The notes: generated by a model from the sequence alone, not told the origin. A DNA stretch of 34,628 nucleotides from Litorilinea aerophila (GCA_945897075.1 CAMDEX010000033.1:1-34628); one strand, 5' to 3'; positions 23,492 through 31,652 are shown, numbered from the stretch's first letter. A program made the numbers and translations.

Positions 23492-24475
23492 ATGCGCAAG
23501 ACTACTTATATTCAAGTCATCAATGAAGCGCTGGGCGAGGAGATGCGCCGGGATGCCAACGTCTTTGTGATGGGCGAGGATGTGGGGCGCTACGGCGGTC
23601 TCTTCCGCGTCACACGCAATCTCTTCGACGAGTTCGGCCCCCAGCGGGTGATTGATACGCCCATCAGCGAGCAGGCTTTCTTTGGCATGGCCCTGGGCGC
23701 GGCCAGTGTGGGGATGCGCCCGGTGATCGAGTTGATGTATATGGACTTCACTCTCGTGGCCGCCGACCAGATTTTCAACCAGATCGCCAAATACCACTAT
23801 ATGACCGGCGGGCTGGTCAACATTCCCCTCGTCATCCGCGGGCAGCAGGGCGCTGGCAAACGTTACGGCAGCCAGCACAGCCAGAGCTTCGACAGCCTCT
23901 ACGCCCACTTTCCCGGCATCAAAGTCGTGGCTCCTTCAACGCCGTATGACGCCAAAGGGCTGCTCAAATCGGCCATCCGCGACGACAACCCGGTGGTCTT
24001 TTTGGAACACAAGATGCTCTATTTTACCCGGGGCGAAGCGCCCGCCGCGGACGAGGAGTATACGATTCCCATCGGCAAAGCGGATGTGAAGCGGGCAGGC
24101 AGTGACCTGACCATCGCCACCTTCAGCTATTGCGTGCTGCAAGCCCTGGAAGCCGCCGCCGAACTCTCGGAAAAACACGGCATCGAAGTGGAAGTGGTAG
24201 ACCTGCGCTCGGTGGAACCGCTGGACATAGACACTGTGCTGGCGTCGCTGGCAAAGACAGGCCGTCTGCTGGCTGTGCATGAATCCTACGCCAACAGCGG
24301 CATCGGCGCGGAGATTGTGGCCCAGGTTTACGAAATTGCGCCCTATCTGCTCAAAAGCCCGGCCCGGCGTCTGGGCATGGCCGCGGTCTCCATTCCCGTC
24401 TCCAAACCCCTGGAAGAAGAGGTGCTGCCCTGGCGCGGCCAGATGGTGGCGACGGTGTTGGAGATGATGAAGTAA
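23492..24475 (+). CDS. pdhB: 2-oxoacid dehydrogenase E1 component, beta subunit
   Basis: 327 aa. Transketolase-like Pyr domain with [20 protein letters not shown] (12-31), [38 protein letters not shown], then transketolase C domain starting near 190 ([19 protein letters not shown]), [11 protein letters not shown] and [13 protein letters not shown]. Glu in the GEDVG segment is the residue that activates ThDP in the family. Partner of the upstream E1-alpha to form an alpha2beta2 E1. Only a weak ribosome binding site (GAGAATGAG) is present after the long hairpin, so translation may be influenced by RNA structure. The symbol is by family only; acetoin or branched-chain variants are not excluded. 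Confidence 0.92.
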   Translation: MRKTTYIQVINEALGEEMRRDANVFVMGEDVGRYGGLFRVTRNLFDEFGPQRVIDTPISEQAFFGMALGAASVGMRPVIELMYMDFTLVAADQIFNQIAKYHYMTGGLVNIPLVIRGQQGAGKRYGSQHSQSFDSLYAHFPGIKVVAPSTPYDAKGLLKSAIRDDNPVVFLEHKMLYFTRGEAPAADEEYTIPIGKADVKRAGSDLTIATFSYCVLQALEAAAELSEKHGIEVEVVDLRSVEPLDIDTVLASLAKTGRLLAVHESYANSGIGAEIVAQVYEIAPYLLKSPARRLGMAAVSIPVSKPLEEEVLPWRGQMVATVLEMMK

Positions 24476-24477
24476 AA

Positions 24478-24710
24478 AGTGACCAGTAATCAGTCAATGT
24501 CATTAAGTTAAGGATTTGGTTCTCGCAGACCAGGCCATTCTACTCGCAAACTAGGCCATTCTATCGGATAAATTGACCCAAAACTGGTTCAAAATATCCA
24601 TCTTCGGTTATTTTCGAGGCTTTCACAACCTCGTCAAAACCTTAACTTAATGACATTGAGTAATCAGTGATCGACGCACGCGACTGATTACTGCTTACTG
24701 TTCACTGACT
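24478..24710. repeat. Heptad-word hairpin (AGTNATC type) split by a MITE, between E1-beta and E2
   Basis: Left arm heptads AGTGACC and AGTAATC start 3 bp after the E1-beta stop (24478-24491) and resume after the inserted element with AGTAATC and AGTGATC (24659-24672). Right arm: four inverted heptads ACTGATT, ACTGCTT, then two more (24683-24710), ending 18 bp before the E2 ATG. Removing the MITE and one 10-bp flank copy leaves an in-phase array of three left and four right heptads around a 10-nt loop. Confidence 0.8.
24495..24658. mobile_element. 164-bp MITE with 19-bp terminal inverted repeats and 10-bp target duplication
   Basis: Ends CAATGTCATTAAGTTAAGG (24495-24513) and its exact reverse complement (24640-24658), flanked by direct repeats AGTAATCAGT (24485-24494 and 24659-24668). 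Inside is a tandem pair of 21-bp repeats (24522-24542, 24543-24563; each ends AGGCCATTCTA; two mismatches). No ORF. The 10-bp duplication fits IS4-family transposition, which makes 9-12 bp duplications. Because the target itself is a heptad array, part of the flank identity could be native. Confidence 0.85.
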
Positions 24711-24728
24711 CCCTACAGGAGATGACAA

Positions 24729-26240
24729 ATGGCAACCGAAATCAAACTCCCCGATTTGGGGGTGGGTATTGAAGATGTGACGATTGTGCGTTGGCTGGTA
24801 CACGAGGGCGACGCGGTGGAGGCTGGGGCCACGCTGGTGGAGGTGGCGACGGACAAAGTGGACACAGAAGTGGCCGCGCCGGTCAGCGGCAGCCTGCTCA
24901 AACGCAACTTCTCTGACGGGGAGATTGTGGATGTCTCCGCAGTCTTGGGTCTCATCGGCGCGGCCGAGGAGACAGCGGCGGGGGAAACAACGGCGGAGTC
25001 CGCGCCCCCACCCCAGGCCGCTCCAGCCAAAACGACGCCCGCAGCCGTCAAAGCAACCGTTGCAGAAGCCGCGGACGAAAGCGTCAAAGCGACCCCTGTG
25101 GCCCGCCGCGTGGCCCAGGAAGCAGGCGTCTCTTTGGACACAGTGACCGGCAGCGGCAGCGGCGGCCAGATCACCAAAGACGACGTATTGTCCCACGTGG
25201 CCCAGGGCAAACGGGATGAGACACCCACGCCCGCTCTGCCGGAAGCAGAAGCCGCCCACATCAGCCAGCCTGTGCGTCGTCTGGCCGCCACCTACAATGT
25301 GGACCTGCGCGCAATGGCCGGGGAGAAAGCGTTGGCAGAAATCACCCGCCACGACGTGCTGCGCTTCGTCGCCCAGCGCGACGGGCTGGATCACCTGCCC
25401 AGCGAACCCGACTACCCCGCCGAGTCGCCCGCACCGAAGGCGGCTCCGGCTGCTGCACCCCCGCCAGCGTCAGTCCCGGCTGCCCGTCCCTCTGCGCCCC
25501 CGGCCCCCTTTATGGACAGCGATGTGCTGGTGCCCCACACCCGCATTCGCCAGATCATCGCCAAAAATATGGTGCAGAGCGCCTTCAGCGCGCCCCACGT
25601 CACAACCCTATGGGACGTGAATATGGCCGCAGTCATCGCCCACCGCACGGCGTACAAAAAGGAGTTCGCCGCGGCCGGGGTGAACCTGACCATCACTGCC
25701 TATCTGGTGCAGGCAATTGTGGCCGGTCTAAAGGCTGTGCCCGCGGCCAATGCCAGTTGGAGCGACGAGGGGGTCATCATCCGGCGCAGCTACAATGTGG
25801 GGATGGCTGTGGCCCTGCCCCCCGACGAATACGGGCTGGGTGGGCTGATTGTGCCGGTCATCCACAACGCCGACGACCTGAATTTGCAGGGGCTGGCGCG
25901 CCGCGTCAACGAACTGGCGGAGAAAGCCCGCGCCAATAAACTCGCGCCCCAGGACTTACAGGGGGGCACTTTCACCCTCACCAATTACGGCACCGGCGGC
26001 AGTATTTTCCAGACGCCCGTCATTCTCCAGCCGCAAGTGGGCATTCTCGGCGTGGGTGCGATTGAGAAGCGCCCGGTTGTCGTCAGCCAGGGCCACCCGC
26101 TGGAGGCCAACACCGGCGACTACCTCACCTTTGCGCCGATGACAACCCTGGGCTTCAGTTACGACCACCGGGTGCTGGACGGGGCCAGCGCGGATGCCTT
26201 CTGCGCGGCGGTGAAAAAGGCGTTGGAGGGGTGGAAGTAG
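24729..26240 (+). CDS. 2-oxoacid dehydrogenase E2, dihydrolipoamide acyltransferase, with two subunit-binding domains
   Basis: 503 aa. N-terminal lipoyl domain (1-78) with lipoyl Lys43 in ATDKVDTEV; Ala/Pro linker; peripheral subunit-binding domain (119-157: KATPVARRVAQEAGV...GGQITKDDV); a second such domain (179-215: SQPVRRLAATYNVDLR...ITRHDVLRFV); Ala/Pro linker; catalytic domain from about 265 with a terminal DHRVLDG (479-485), where His480 and Asp484 are catalytic. Most bacterial E2s have a single binding domain. CAGGAG stands 9 nt before the ATG. Belongs with the upstream E1 genes; the E3 dihydrolipoamide dehydrogenase is not encoded here and must be elsewhere. The specific acyl group is not decided. 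Confidence 0.93.
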   Translation: MATEIKLPDLGVGIEDVTIVRWLVHEGDAVEAGATLVEVATDKVDTEVAAPVSGSLLKRNFSDGEIVDVSAVLGLIGAAEETAAGETTAESAPPPQAAPAKTTPAAVKATVAEAADESVKATPVARRVAQEAGVSLDTVTGSGSGGQITKDDVLSHVAQGKRDETPTPALPEAEAAHISQPVRRLAATYNVDLRAMAGEKALAEITRHDVLRFVAQRDGLDHLPSEPDYPAESPAPKAAPAAAPPPASVPAARPSAPPAPFMDSDVLVPHTRIRQIIAKNMVQSAFSAPHVTTLWDVNMAAVIAHRTAYKKEFAAAGVNLTITAYLVQAIVAGLKAVPAANASWSDEGVIIRRSYNVGMAVALPPDEYGLGGLIVPVIHNADDLNLQGLARRVNELAEKARANKLAPQDLQGGTFTLTNYGTGGSIFQTPVILQPQVGILGVGAIEKRPVVVSQGHPLEANTGDYLTFAPMTTLGFSYDHRVLDGASADAFCAAVKKALEGWK

Positions 26241-26242
26241 GG

Positions 26243-26300
26243 GATTGGAGATTGGAGATTGGGTATCTCGTAGTCCGTCTATGTGAGATTGTGTGAGATT
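26243..26300. repeat. Single-armed heptad array (GATTGGA) and 10-nt repeat after the E2 stop
   Basis: Three heptads GATTGGA (third ends in G) at 26243-26263 begin 2 bp after the E2 stop codon. Same word as the array at 3828-3887. A TGTGAGATT 10-nt tandem pair follows at 26282-26300. No inverted partner is evident. Confidence 0.7.
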
Positions 26301-26332
26301 ATAGGAGAATACGGAGATGGATGCAATCTTCG

Positions 26333-26413
26333 TCAGACGTGGGGAAGGAAAGGATGCTTCGTAAAATTGCGTGCCGTGCGGGTAAATTGAGTTGACCAGA
26401 CGAGGGCGTACAT
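26333..26413 (-). pseudogene. Truncated RelE/YafQ-type toxin remnant
   Basis: 26 codons starting 2 bp after the antitoxin stop: MYALVWSTQFTRTARNFTKH then six more to a TGA. The opening (hydrophobic strand, W, then F.R..R.F.K) is the conserved N-terminus of RelE/ParE-superfamily toxins, which run about 85-100 aa. The catalytic strands and C-terminal half are missing, so no active toxin can be made. No continuation was found in the other frames toward the E2 gene. Confidence 0.6.
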
Positions 26414-26415
26414 CC

Positions 26416-26679
26416 TCAATCTTCCAGTTGCAACTCTTTGATCAATTCTTCCGCCGTGCCGCGTGTGACCCTGCCTGCCTTGACATCTGCCAACGACGCC
26501 AGCACACGGGCCGTGTGTGCCTCCGCCTGGGCTTCGATCAATTCCTTGTAACGCATTTCGGAGAGTACCACATATTGGGGCTGGTTGTTGCGGATGATGT
26601 GGACGTCCCCTTTGCTGAGGAGATCGTCTACGGCGGCGATGCCCCTGCGTTTGATTTCCTGTGCTGGAATTGTGTTCAT
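26416..26679 (-). CDS. Phd/YefM-like type II antitoxin
   Basis: 87 aa. N-terminal IPAQEIKRRGIAAVDDLLSKG and the strand VHIIRNNQPQYVVLSEMRYKEL match Phd/YefM dimerisation and DNA-binding domains; the C-terminal tail, helical and charged (DVKAGRVTRGTAEELIKELQ), would wrap a toxin. Its toxin gene, 2 bp downstream, is truncated, leaving an orphan antitoxin that could neutralise related toxins elsewhere. Starts at the ATG at 26677-26679, with GGAAAGGG about 8-10 nt upstream. Confidence 0.85.
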   Translation of the reverse strand: MNTIPAQEIKRRGIAAVDDLLSKGDVHIIRNNQPQYVVLSEMRYKELIEAQAEAHTARVLASLADVKAGRVTRGTAEELIKELQLED

Positions 26680-26861
26680 TGGAGTACCCTTTCCGTAGAT
26701 AATTGTGTACTGAAAATTGTACTAAAATCGCTATGGGTGGTCAAATTATCCAGCACCGTGGAATCTTTATTCCAAAGCGGTTCTCTCTCAAGTGGACGAT
26801 GGCAAAATGCCAGCTCGGTGAGAGGCAAAAACGCGCAACGCGCTCGCTATTTTTATTCTCC

Positions 26862-26921
26862 TTGCAGAACTGCCCGCTCTATGCTATCCTCACGCCAGAC
26901 TCCAATCGGATACAATATCCG
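26862..26921 (+). promoter_or_regulatory. Candidate promoter and operator of the BTAD regulator
   Basis: TTGCAG (26862-26867) and TATCCT (26885-26890) are 17 bp apart and oriented toward the BTAD gene. A 15-bp palindrome CGGATA-CAA-TATCCG (26907-26921) lies just downstream of the -10 and would be in the early leader, a position suited to autoregulation. The rest of the 346-bp intergenic region (26680-27025) holds nothing recognisable. Confidence 0.4.
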
Positions 26922-27025
26922 TCACACAGTCGGGACTCTCCTGCCACAACGTTTTCTTCCATCGCACGACCGCCGGACGGTCAGCGCCACTCTGTCGTCG
27001 TTTTGTCAGGAGTTTTGTTTGCCCT

Positions 27026-30000
27026 ATGGCCGCTTTGCAGATTCAACTCCTGGATGGCTTTGCATTGCACGGGACGGGTGGACCCGTCGTCAGCATCTCC
27101 GCGCCCCGCCAGCAGGAGCTTCTGGCCTATCTTCTGCTCCGTTCCGACGTGCCCCAGCGCCGGGAACAGATCGCTTTCCTCCTCTGGCCGGAGACAACCG
27201 ACAGCCAGGCCCGCAACAACCTGCGCCGGGAACTCTTCCGTCTGCGCAGCCAGTGGCCCGACGTGGAACGCTGGCTGGAGATCGAGGCCCAAACCCTGCG
27301 CTGGCGCGCAGACGATGCCCTCGCGTTGGATGTAGCCGATTTTGAGAGCGCTCTGGGCCAGGCAGATCTGGCGCACAGAAGCGCAGACGCCGAGGCGGAG
27401 ATGGCCGCCCTGCAACGGGCGCTGGATTCCTATCGCGGCCCCCTCTGCCCCGCCTCCTATGCCGAGTGGATGCTGTCTGAACGGGAGCGGCTGGCCCAGG
27501 CCCACCTCCGGGCGCTGGAACGGCTGACAACACTCTACGAAAGCCACCGGCGCTACACCGACGCCATCCAGACCGCCCAGCGCCTTCTGCGCGTCGATCC
27601 CCTGGCCGAGAACAGCTACCGCCAACTCATGCGCCTCTACGCCGCCGTGGGGGATCGCCCCCAGGCCCTGCGTATCTATCACACCTGCGCCACCACCCTG
27701 CGCCGGGAACTGGGCGTAGACCCCGACTTCGAGACCGTTAGCCTCCACCAGCGCTTGCTCAACCGGGAAAAGCAGACCCCGGCAGCGGAGAGCGCAAGCC
27801 AGCCGCGAGGCCAGGACGCACTGGTGGGCCGTCAACGCGAGTGGCGGCAGATGCTGGCACTCTGGCGGCAGGCCGCAGCCGGTCAGTCTCGCCTTCTGCT
27901 CATCGCCGGGGAAGCGGGCATCGGCAAAAGCCGTCTGGCCGCCGAACTCTACGAATGGGTCAGCCGCCAGGGGATGGCTGCGGCCCGCACCCGGGCCTAC
28001 GCGGCCGAGGGCGCTCTGGCCTATTTGCCGGTGGTGGAATGGCTGCGCTCCGAGAGCCTGCGCCCCACCCTTGCCCGTCTGCAACCCCTCTGGCTGGGCG
28101 AAGTCTGTCGCTTGCTGCCCGAACTCCTGGCCGAGAATCCTCACATCCCGCCGCCCCCACCCTTGACCGAAGGCTGGCAGCGACGGCAAATGCTCGAAGG
28201 GCTGTGCCGGGCCTGTACGGTCGATCCCCAGCCCCGGCTGCTCTTGCTGGACGATTTGCAGTGGTGCGACGAGGCGACGCTGGCCTGGCTGCGTTTCTTC
28301 CTGCGCTTTGCCGCGGGCAAGCCCGTGCTGCTCCTGTGTACTCTGCGCCCCCAGGAGCTTTCGCCGGGCGATCCCGTGACCGAACTGCTGGATGGGCTGC
28401 GGGCAGAAGGCCAGCTTACAGAGATCGGGTTGGCTCCCCTGGACGGGCAAGAGAGCGTAGCTCTGGCCGCGCAGGTGATAGGCCATCCGTTGGAAGCGGA
28501 TCAGGTCGCGCTGCTTCTTGCGGAGACAGGCGGCAACCCGCTCTTTGTGGTGGAAACAGCCAAATTGGGCCTGACGGGGAAAGTGCGCAGCGGCGCGCAC
28601 TCCACCGGCGATCTGCTGCCGCCCAGAATTTATGCGGTCATCCACGCCCAGATAGAACGGGTATCGGTCGCGGCCCGCCAGATTATCGGTGTGGCCGCGG
28701 CGATGGGCCGATCCTTTCGCTTCCATGAACTGGCGGCAGCCAGCCGTCTGGACGAGGCCAGCCTGGTAGATGGGTTGGACGAACTCTGGCGGCGGGGCAT
28801 CTTCCGCGAAGCGGGCCGGGATGGCTACGACTTCAGCCACGACCGCATCCGGGATGTTGTCTACGCCGAGATCAGCCCTATCCGGCGGCCGCACATCCAC
28901 CGGGCCATTGCCCAGGCGCTGGAACGGGTCTACCCGGAGGAGAGGGATGAGATTGTCGCGCGGCTGGCCGCGCATTGGGTTGCGGCAGGGGAGTTGGCAG
29001 AGGCGGCGGCCTGCTATCGGCGCGCCGGGGAGGTGGCTCTGCAACGTCTGGCCTACCGCGAGGCGGCTTCTCACTTTCAGGAAGCCCTGGCCGCGCTGGA
29101 CAAATTGCCCCAGAGTCGAGCGGTCAAAGAGCAGATATTGGATTTACTGCTGCTGGAAAATGGATCGCTGCGTATTATTGACGGTTGGATCAGTGAAAAG
29201 ATGTCGTCGCACACCGCCCAGGCCGTAGCCCTGAGCCAGGAGGTCGGCGCGCCTCGGCAGCAGATGTTTGCTCTTACTGCGCTCCGGGCGAACTATATGA
29301 TGCAGGGCCAGCAGCGGATGGCCCTGGCCTGCGCCCAACAGATGAAGCAACTGACCATTGACTTTCCCGGTGATCTGTCTACTCTCGATAGTGTATCTGT
29401 CGAGCTTCAGATGGCGGGGGTGTTGTGGCGGATGGGACAACTGGAATCTACCCGAAACTACTTCGCCGGGAAAGAGGACGAAGCGTGGCATCCCTCCTCC
29501 CATTGGGAGATTCACCCCCTCTGGCTGATGGGCTATGGGGAGCAGGCCCGGCACCGACTGGCCGCGATTCGCCAGATCGGGGAGCGCCTTCCCTCCGAGT
29601 GGATGATCAGCCACACCGTCGCCCTGCAGGTCTGCTACGGGATGCGCACAAACGAATTTGTCGAGGGGCTGGTGGCTGATCTGGTCACCGGGGCAGGGCA
29701 GTACGAAGCGGTCTTTTGGGTGGCGACCGGCGCGCTTTATCAGGGCTGGCTGTGGACCCAAACCGGCCAGGTGGCGGCTGGCGTTGCGCAGATGGCGGGC
29801 GCCATCCGGCGATTTGCGGAGACCGGCGCGGGTGTGCTAACCCTCTTTCTGGATATGCTGGCGAGCGGCTATGGGCTGGCGGGCCGCTACGCCGACGCCC
29901 TGGCTACGCTGGAACAAGCCCTTGCCCACGCGGACGCGGGCGGTGAGCATTTCTGGTACGCCGAGCTGCTACGCCACAAGGGTGAAATTCTGCTGGTGAT

Positions 30001-30238
30001 GGGCGCAAAGCCGGCAGAAGCAGAGTCTCTCTTTCGCCAGGCCCTCGCCACCGCCCACTCCCAGAGCGCTCGAACGCTCGAATTGCGGGCTGCGGTCAGC
30101 CTGGGCCGTCTTTGGCTGGGCCAGGGCCGGGGCGACGCAGCCCGTTCCCTCGTTTCTCCTCTCTACAACTGCTTCACCGAAGGCTTCGACACCGCCGATC
30201 TGACAGACGCCAGAGAGTTCCTCGACCGCTTGAAGTGA
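27026..30238 (+). CDS. BTAD (SARP-like) transcriptional regulator with AAA/STAND ATPase and TPR domains
   Basis: 1070 aa. N-terminal winged-helix-like DNA-binding domain (about 1-95: LLDGFALHG, QQELLAYLLLRSDVPQRREQI, LWPE....ARNNLRRELFRLR), bacterial transcriptional activation domain BTAD (about 100-248, ending RRELGVDPDFETVSLHQRLL), AAA/STAND ATPase with VGRQREW (267-273), Walker A GEAGIGKS (295-302) and Walker B LLLLDDLQWCD (405-415), then TPR-like helices to the end. This is the AfsR/SARP-type plan. The ligand and target are unknown; the flanking genes are the toxin-antitoxin modules. CAGGAG lies 13 nt before the ATG, a long spacing. Confidence 0.93.
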   Translation: MAALQIQLLDGFALHGTGGPVVSISAPRQQELLAYLLLRSDVPQRREQIAFLLWPETTDSQARNNLRRELFRLRSQWPDVERWLEIEAQTLRWRADDALALDVADFESALGQADLAHRSADAEAEMAALQRALDSYRGPLCPASYAEWMLSERERLAQAHLRALERLTTLYESHRRYTDAIQTAQRLLRVDPLAENSYRQLMRLYAAVGDRPQALRIYHTCATTLRRELGVDPDFETVSLHQRLLNREKQTPAAESASQPRGQDALVGRQREWRQMLALWRQAAAGQSRLLLIAGEAGIGKSRLAAELYEWVSRQGMAAARTRAYAAEGALAYLPVVEWLRSESLRPTLARLQPLWLGEVCRLLPELLAENPHIPPPPPLTEGWQRRQMLEGLCRACTVDPQPRLLLLDDLQWCDEATLAWLRFFLRFAAGKPVLLLCTLRPQELSPGDPVTELLDGLRAEGQLTEIGLAPLDGQESVALAAQVIGHPLEADQVALLLAETGGNPLFVVETAKLGLTGKVRSGAHSTGDLLPPRIYAVIHAQIERVSVAARQIIGVAAAMGRSFRFHELAAASRLDEASLVDGLDELWRRGIFREAGRDGYDFSHDRIRDVVYAEISPIRRPHIHRAIAQALERVYPEERDEIVARLAAHWVAAGELAEAAACYRRAGEVALQRLAYREAASHFQEALAALDKLPQSRAVKEQILDLLLLENGSLRIIDGWISEKMSSHTAQAVALSQEVGAPRQQMFALTALRANYMMQGQQRMALACAQQMKQLTIDFPGDLSTLDSVSVELQMAGVLWRMGQLESTRNYFAGKEDEAWHPSSHWEIHPLWLMGYGEQARHRLAAIRQIGERLPSEWMISHTVALQVCYGMRTNEFVEGLVADLVTGAGQYEAVFWVATGALYQGWLWTQTGQVAAGVAQMAGAIRRFAETGAGVLTLFLDMLASGYGLAGRYADALATLEQALAHADAGGEHFWYAELLRHKGEILLVMGAKPAEAESLFRQALATAHSQSARTLELRAAVSLGRLWLGQGRGDAARSLVSPLYNCFTEGFDTADLTDAREFLDRLK

Positions 30239-30250
30239 AACCATCGAGTT

Positions 30251-30607
30251 CTATCGTCGCGCACGAAAGCGGATGTTCTGCTCGGAGGCCACAGCAAAGC
30301 TGTCTGGTAGACGTTGCCCGTATTCCTGAAGTATCGCAGCGACCACACGCATTTTGACGCTTGCGTGCTCGTCCGCCAGACGAAGCAGGAGAACGCCGGC
30401 GTGAGGATGTCCGTCCCGATATACCCTCTCGCCAAAATCCCGGTCATTGCTGATGAGTACTCGTCGTTCCCGATGGGCATAGACGATCACCTCTTCATCT
30501 GGCGCCTGCGGCATCAGTTCAGCCACTGCGGCCACATCGTATCCCAGGGCGCGCAGATGGTTGACCACAGCCTGGCCGGTGGATTCATCGATCAGAAATT
30601 TGACCAT
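30251..30607 (-). CDS. DUF5615 family PIN-like protein (putative toxin)
   Basis: 118 aa. FLIDESTGQAVVNHLRALGYDV gives the first PIN-like acidic residue (Asp7), VLISNDRDFGE the second acidic cluster (D-x-D), and the GVLLLRL strand closes the core; these are DUF5615/Mut7-C-like PIN features. Usually paired with DUF433 proteins as putative type II toxin-antitoxin modules with predicted RNase activity. Its ATG overlaps the DUF433 stop (TGATG), giving translational coupling. Confidence 0.88.
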   Translation of the reverse strand: MVKFLIDESTGQAVVNHLRALGYDVAAVAELMPQAPDEEVIVYAHRERRVLISNDRDFGERVYRDGHPHAGVLLLRLADEHASVKMRVVAAILQEYGQRLPDSFAVASEQNIRFRARR

Positions 30608-30858
30608 CAGATGACTTCCATCTGGAGAGGGTACACTTCCTCCTGATTCAGAAGGGAAACCGCATACCAGAGCGCGGCTTGAATGTCGGTAGCTTCCAGA
30701 TTAGGATAGTCCGCCAGGATCTCATTCGTCGGAATGCCCTGAGCCACCATCTTTACAAGAAGTTCTACGGGAATCCGTGTGCCTCGCAAAACGGGCTTCC
30801 CAGCCATCACGTGGGGATCGATCACAATTTTGTCCTGAACAATTTGGCGCATCCTCAT
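30607..30858 (-). CDS. DUF433 family protein (putative antitoxin)
   Basis: 83 aa with the DUF433 signature IDPHVMAGKPVLRGTRIPVE, then LLVKMVAQGIPTNEILADYP and DIQAALWYA, a homeodomain-like HTH. It precedes and overlaps the DUF5615 gene by one base. DUF433 proteins act as DNA-binding partners in such modules. A second ATG two codons later (30852) is possible. AAGGAAAGG stands before the first ATG. Confidence 0.88.
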   Translation of the reverse strand: MRMRQIVQDKIVIDPHVMAGKPVLRGTRIPVELLVKMVAQGIPTNEILADYPNLEATDIQAALWYAVSLLNQEEVYPLQMEVI

Positions 30859-30945
30859 TACCTTTCCTTGTATGTCTCGTCGCCTCTACCACAAGCGAAG
30901 TAGTGGCTAGCGCTGTGCGGCGAAAACAATCCAGCGGTTGCCATC

Positions 30946-31017
30946 AAGTCAGTAAGACAGTAACACAGTAACACAGTGGGGAGTAACTGTCCTACTGGCT
31001 CACTGCTCTACTGGCTT
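30946..31017. repeat. Symmetric octad-word hairpin (four plus four)
   Basis: Left arm: four octads ending in CAGT (AAGTCAGT, AAGACAGT, then AACACAGT twice; 30946-30977). Eight-base centre (30978-30985). Right arm: four octads starting with ACTG (ACTGTCCT, ACTGGCTC, then two more; 30986-31017). Only the CAGT/ACTG core is conserved between units, so the other four bases vary from unit to unit. It lies 88 bp upstream of the DUF433 gene. Confidence 0.9.
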
Positions 31018-31308
31018 ATTTCCGCCGTCGTGTACTAACCCGGTCAGGTCTATTTTACTACGTCTGTTTGGACAATTCAAGCAATCATTCCGGGAAGCCT
31101 CGCTCTCGCATCAGATTTACTCACCGATATATCACCCTCTCTCCAATCGGCCAGATCGCACACCCACACTCACTACACGGATCGCTCTCCCCTCCCCAAT
31201 GGATCGCCGCCGGATCGCCGGAACGTGTAGACTCCAGCCAGACCCCCACAATCCGTGGGAATCCGCCCAATCCGTGTTATCTGCGTTCTGTCCCCAGAGG
31301 ACGATCCT
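31018..31308. other. Intergenic region with AATCCGTG-type repeats, no gene
   Basis: AATCCGTG, AATCCGCC and AATCCGTG stand at 31250, 31260 and 31269 at 10- and 9-bp spacing, just before the ribosome binding site of the 70-aa gene. The remainder of the region holds no recognisable gene. Confidence 0.55.
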
Positions 31309-31521
31309 ATGCCGTCGCCACCCTCCCAACTCTTCCTGGCCCGGGTCTGGAAAGAACCCCGCAACTGGGGAGGAAACGCCGTCCGGGTGCAGATCCGCCA
31401 CGTCCTCAGCGGCGAGACCCGCTACTTTCGCCGCTGGCGGGATGTGGTGGCTTTTGTGATGGAACGGATGGAGGAAGAAAGCCCAGGGCCGCAGCCGCCG
31501 GGGGACGATTCTACGGGCTGA
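31309..31521 (+). CDS. Small conserved hypothetical protein, 70 aa
   Basis: The frame from ATG 31309 (AGAGG 8 nt upstream) reads FLARVWKEPRNWGGNAVRVQ, then IRHVLSGETRYFRRWRDVVAFVMERM. The pattern 'F..R.W.EP.....W.G.V.HV.SGE.RYF..W..L..F' is common to small uncharacterised proteins of Chloroflexota, often near large regulators. Acidic Pro-rich tail. Function unknown. I rank it as real because of the motif and ribosome binding site rather than length. Confidence 0.7.
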   Translation: MPSPPSQLFLARVWKEPRNWGGNAVRVQIRHVLSGETRYFRRWRDVVAFVMERMEEESPGPQPPGDDSTG

Positions 31522-31652
31522 AGGGAGCGCGCCCCCCTGTGGGGAACCCTCAGCCTGGAAAGGAGAAACGCCTATCGATAGTTTCCGAACATCGCCCAGT
31601 TTGTCGTTTCTGGTCCGTGGATCGGACCGCCATTCCACAAAGGAGGAGTTCT

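Noticed and set aside
26981-29074. 697-codon open frame on the minus strand over the BTAD gene
   Set aside because: It mirrors the high-GC coding frame of the plus-strand regulator, has no domain motif and no ribosome binding site; the plus-strand frame has clear Walker motifs.
31068-31652. Upstream extension of the secreted-protein frame
   Set aside because: The extension covers repeat-rich noncoding sequence and the 70-aa gene in another frame; the GTG at 31653 has a strong ribosome binding site and starts a signal peptide.
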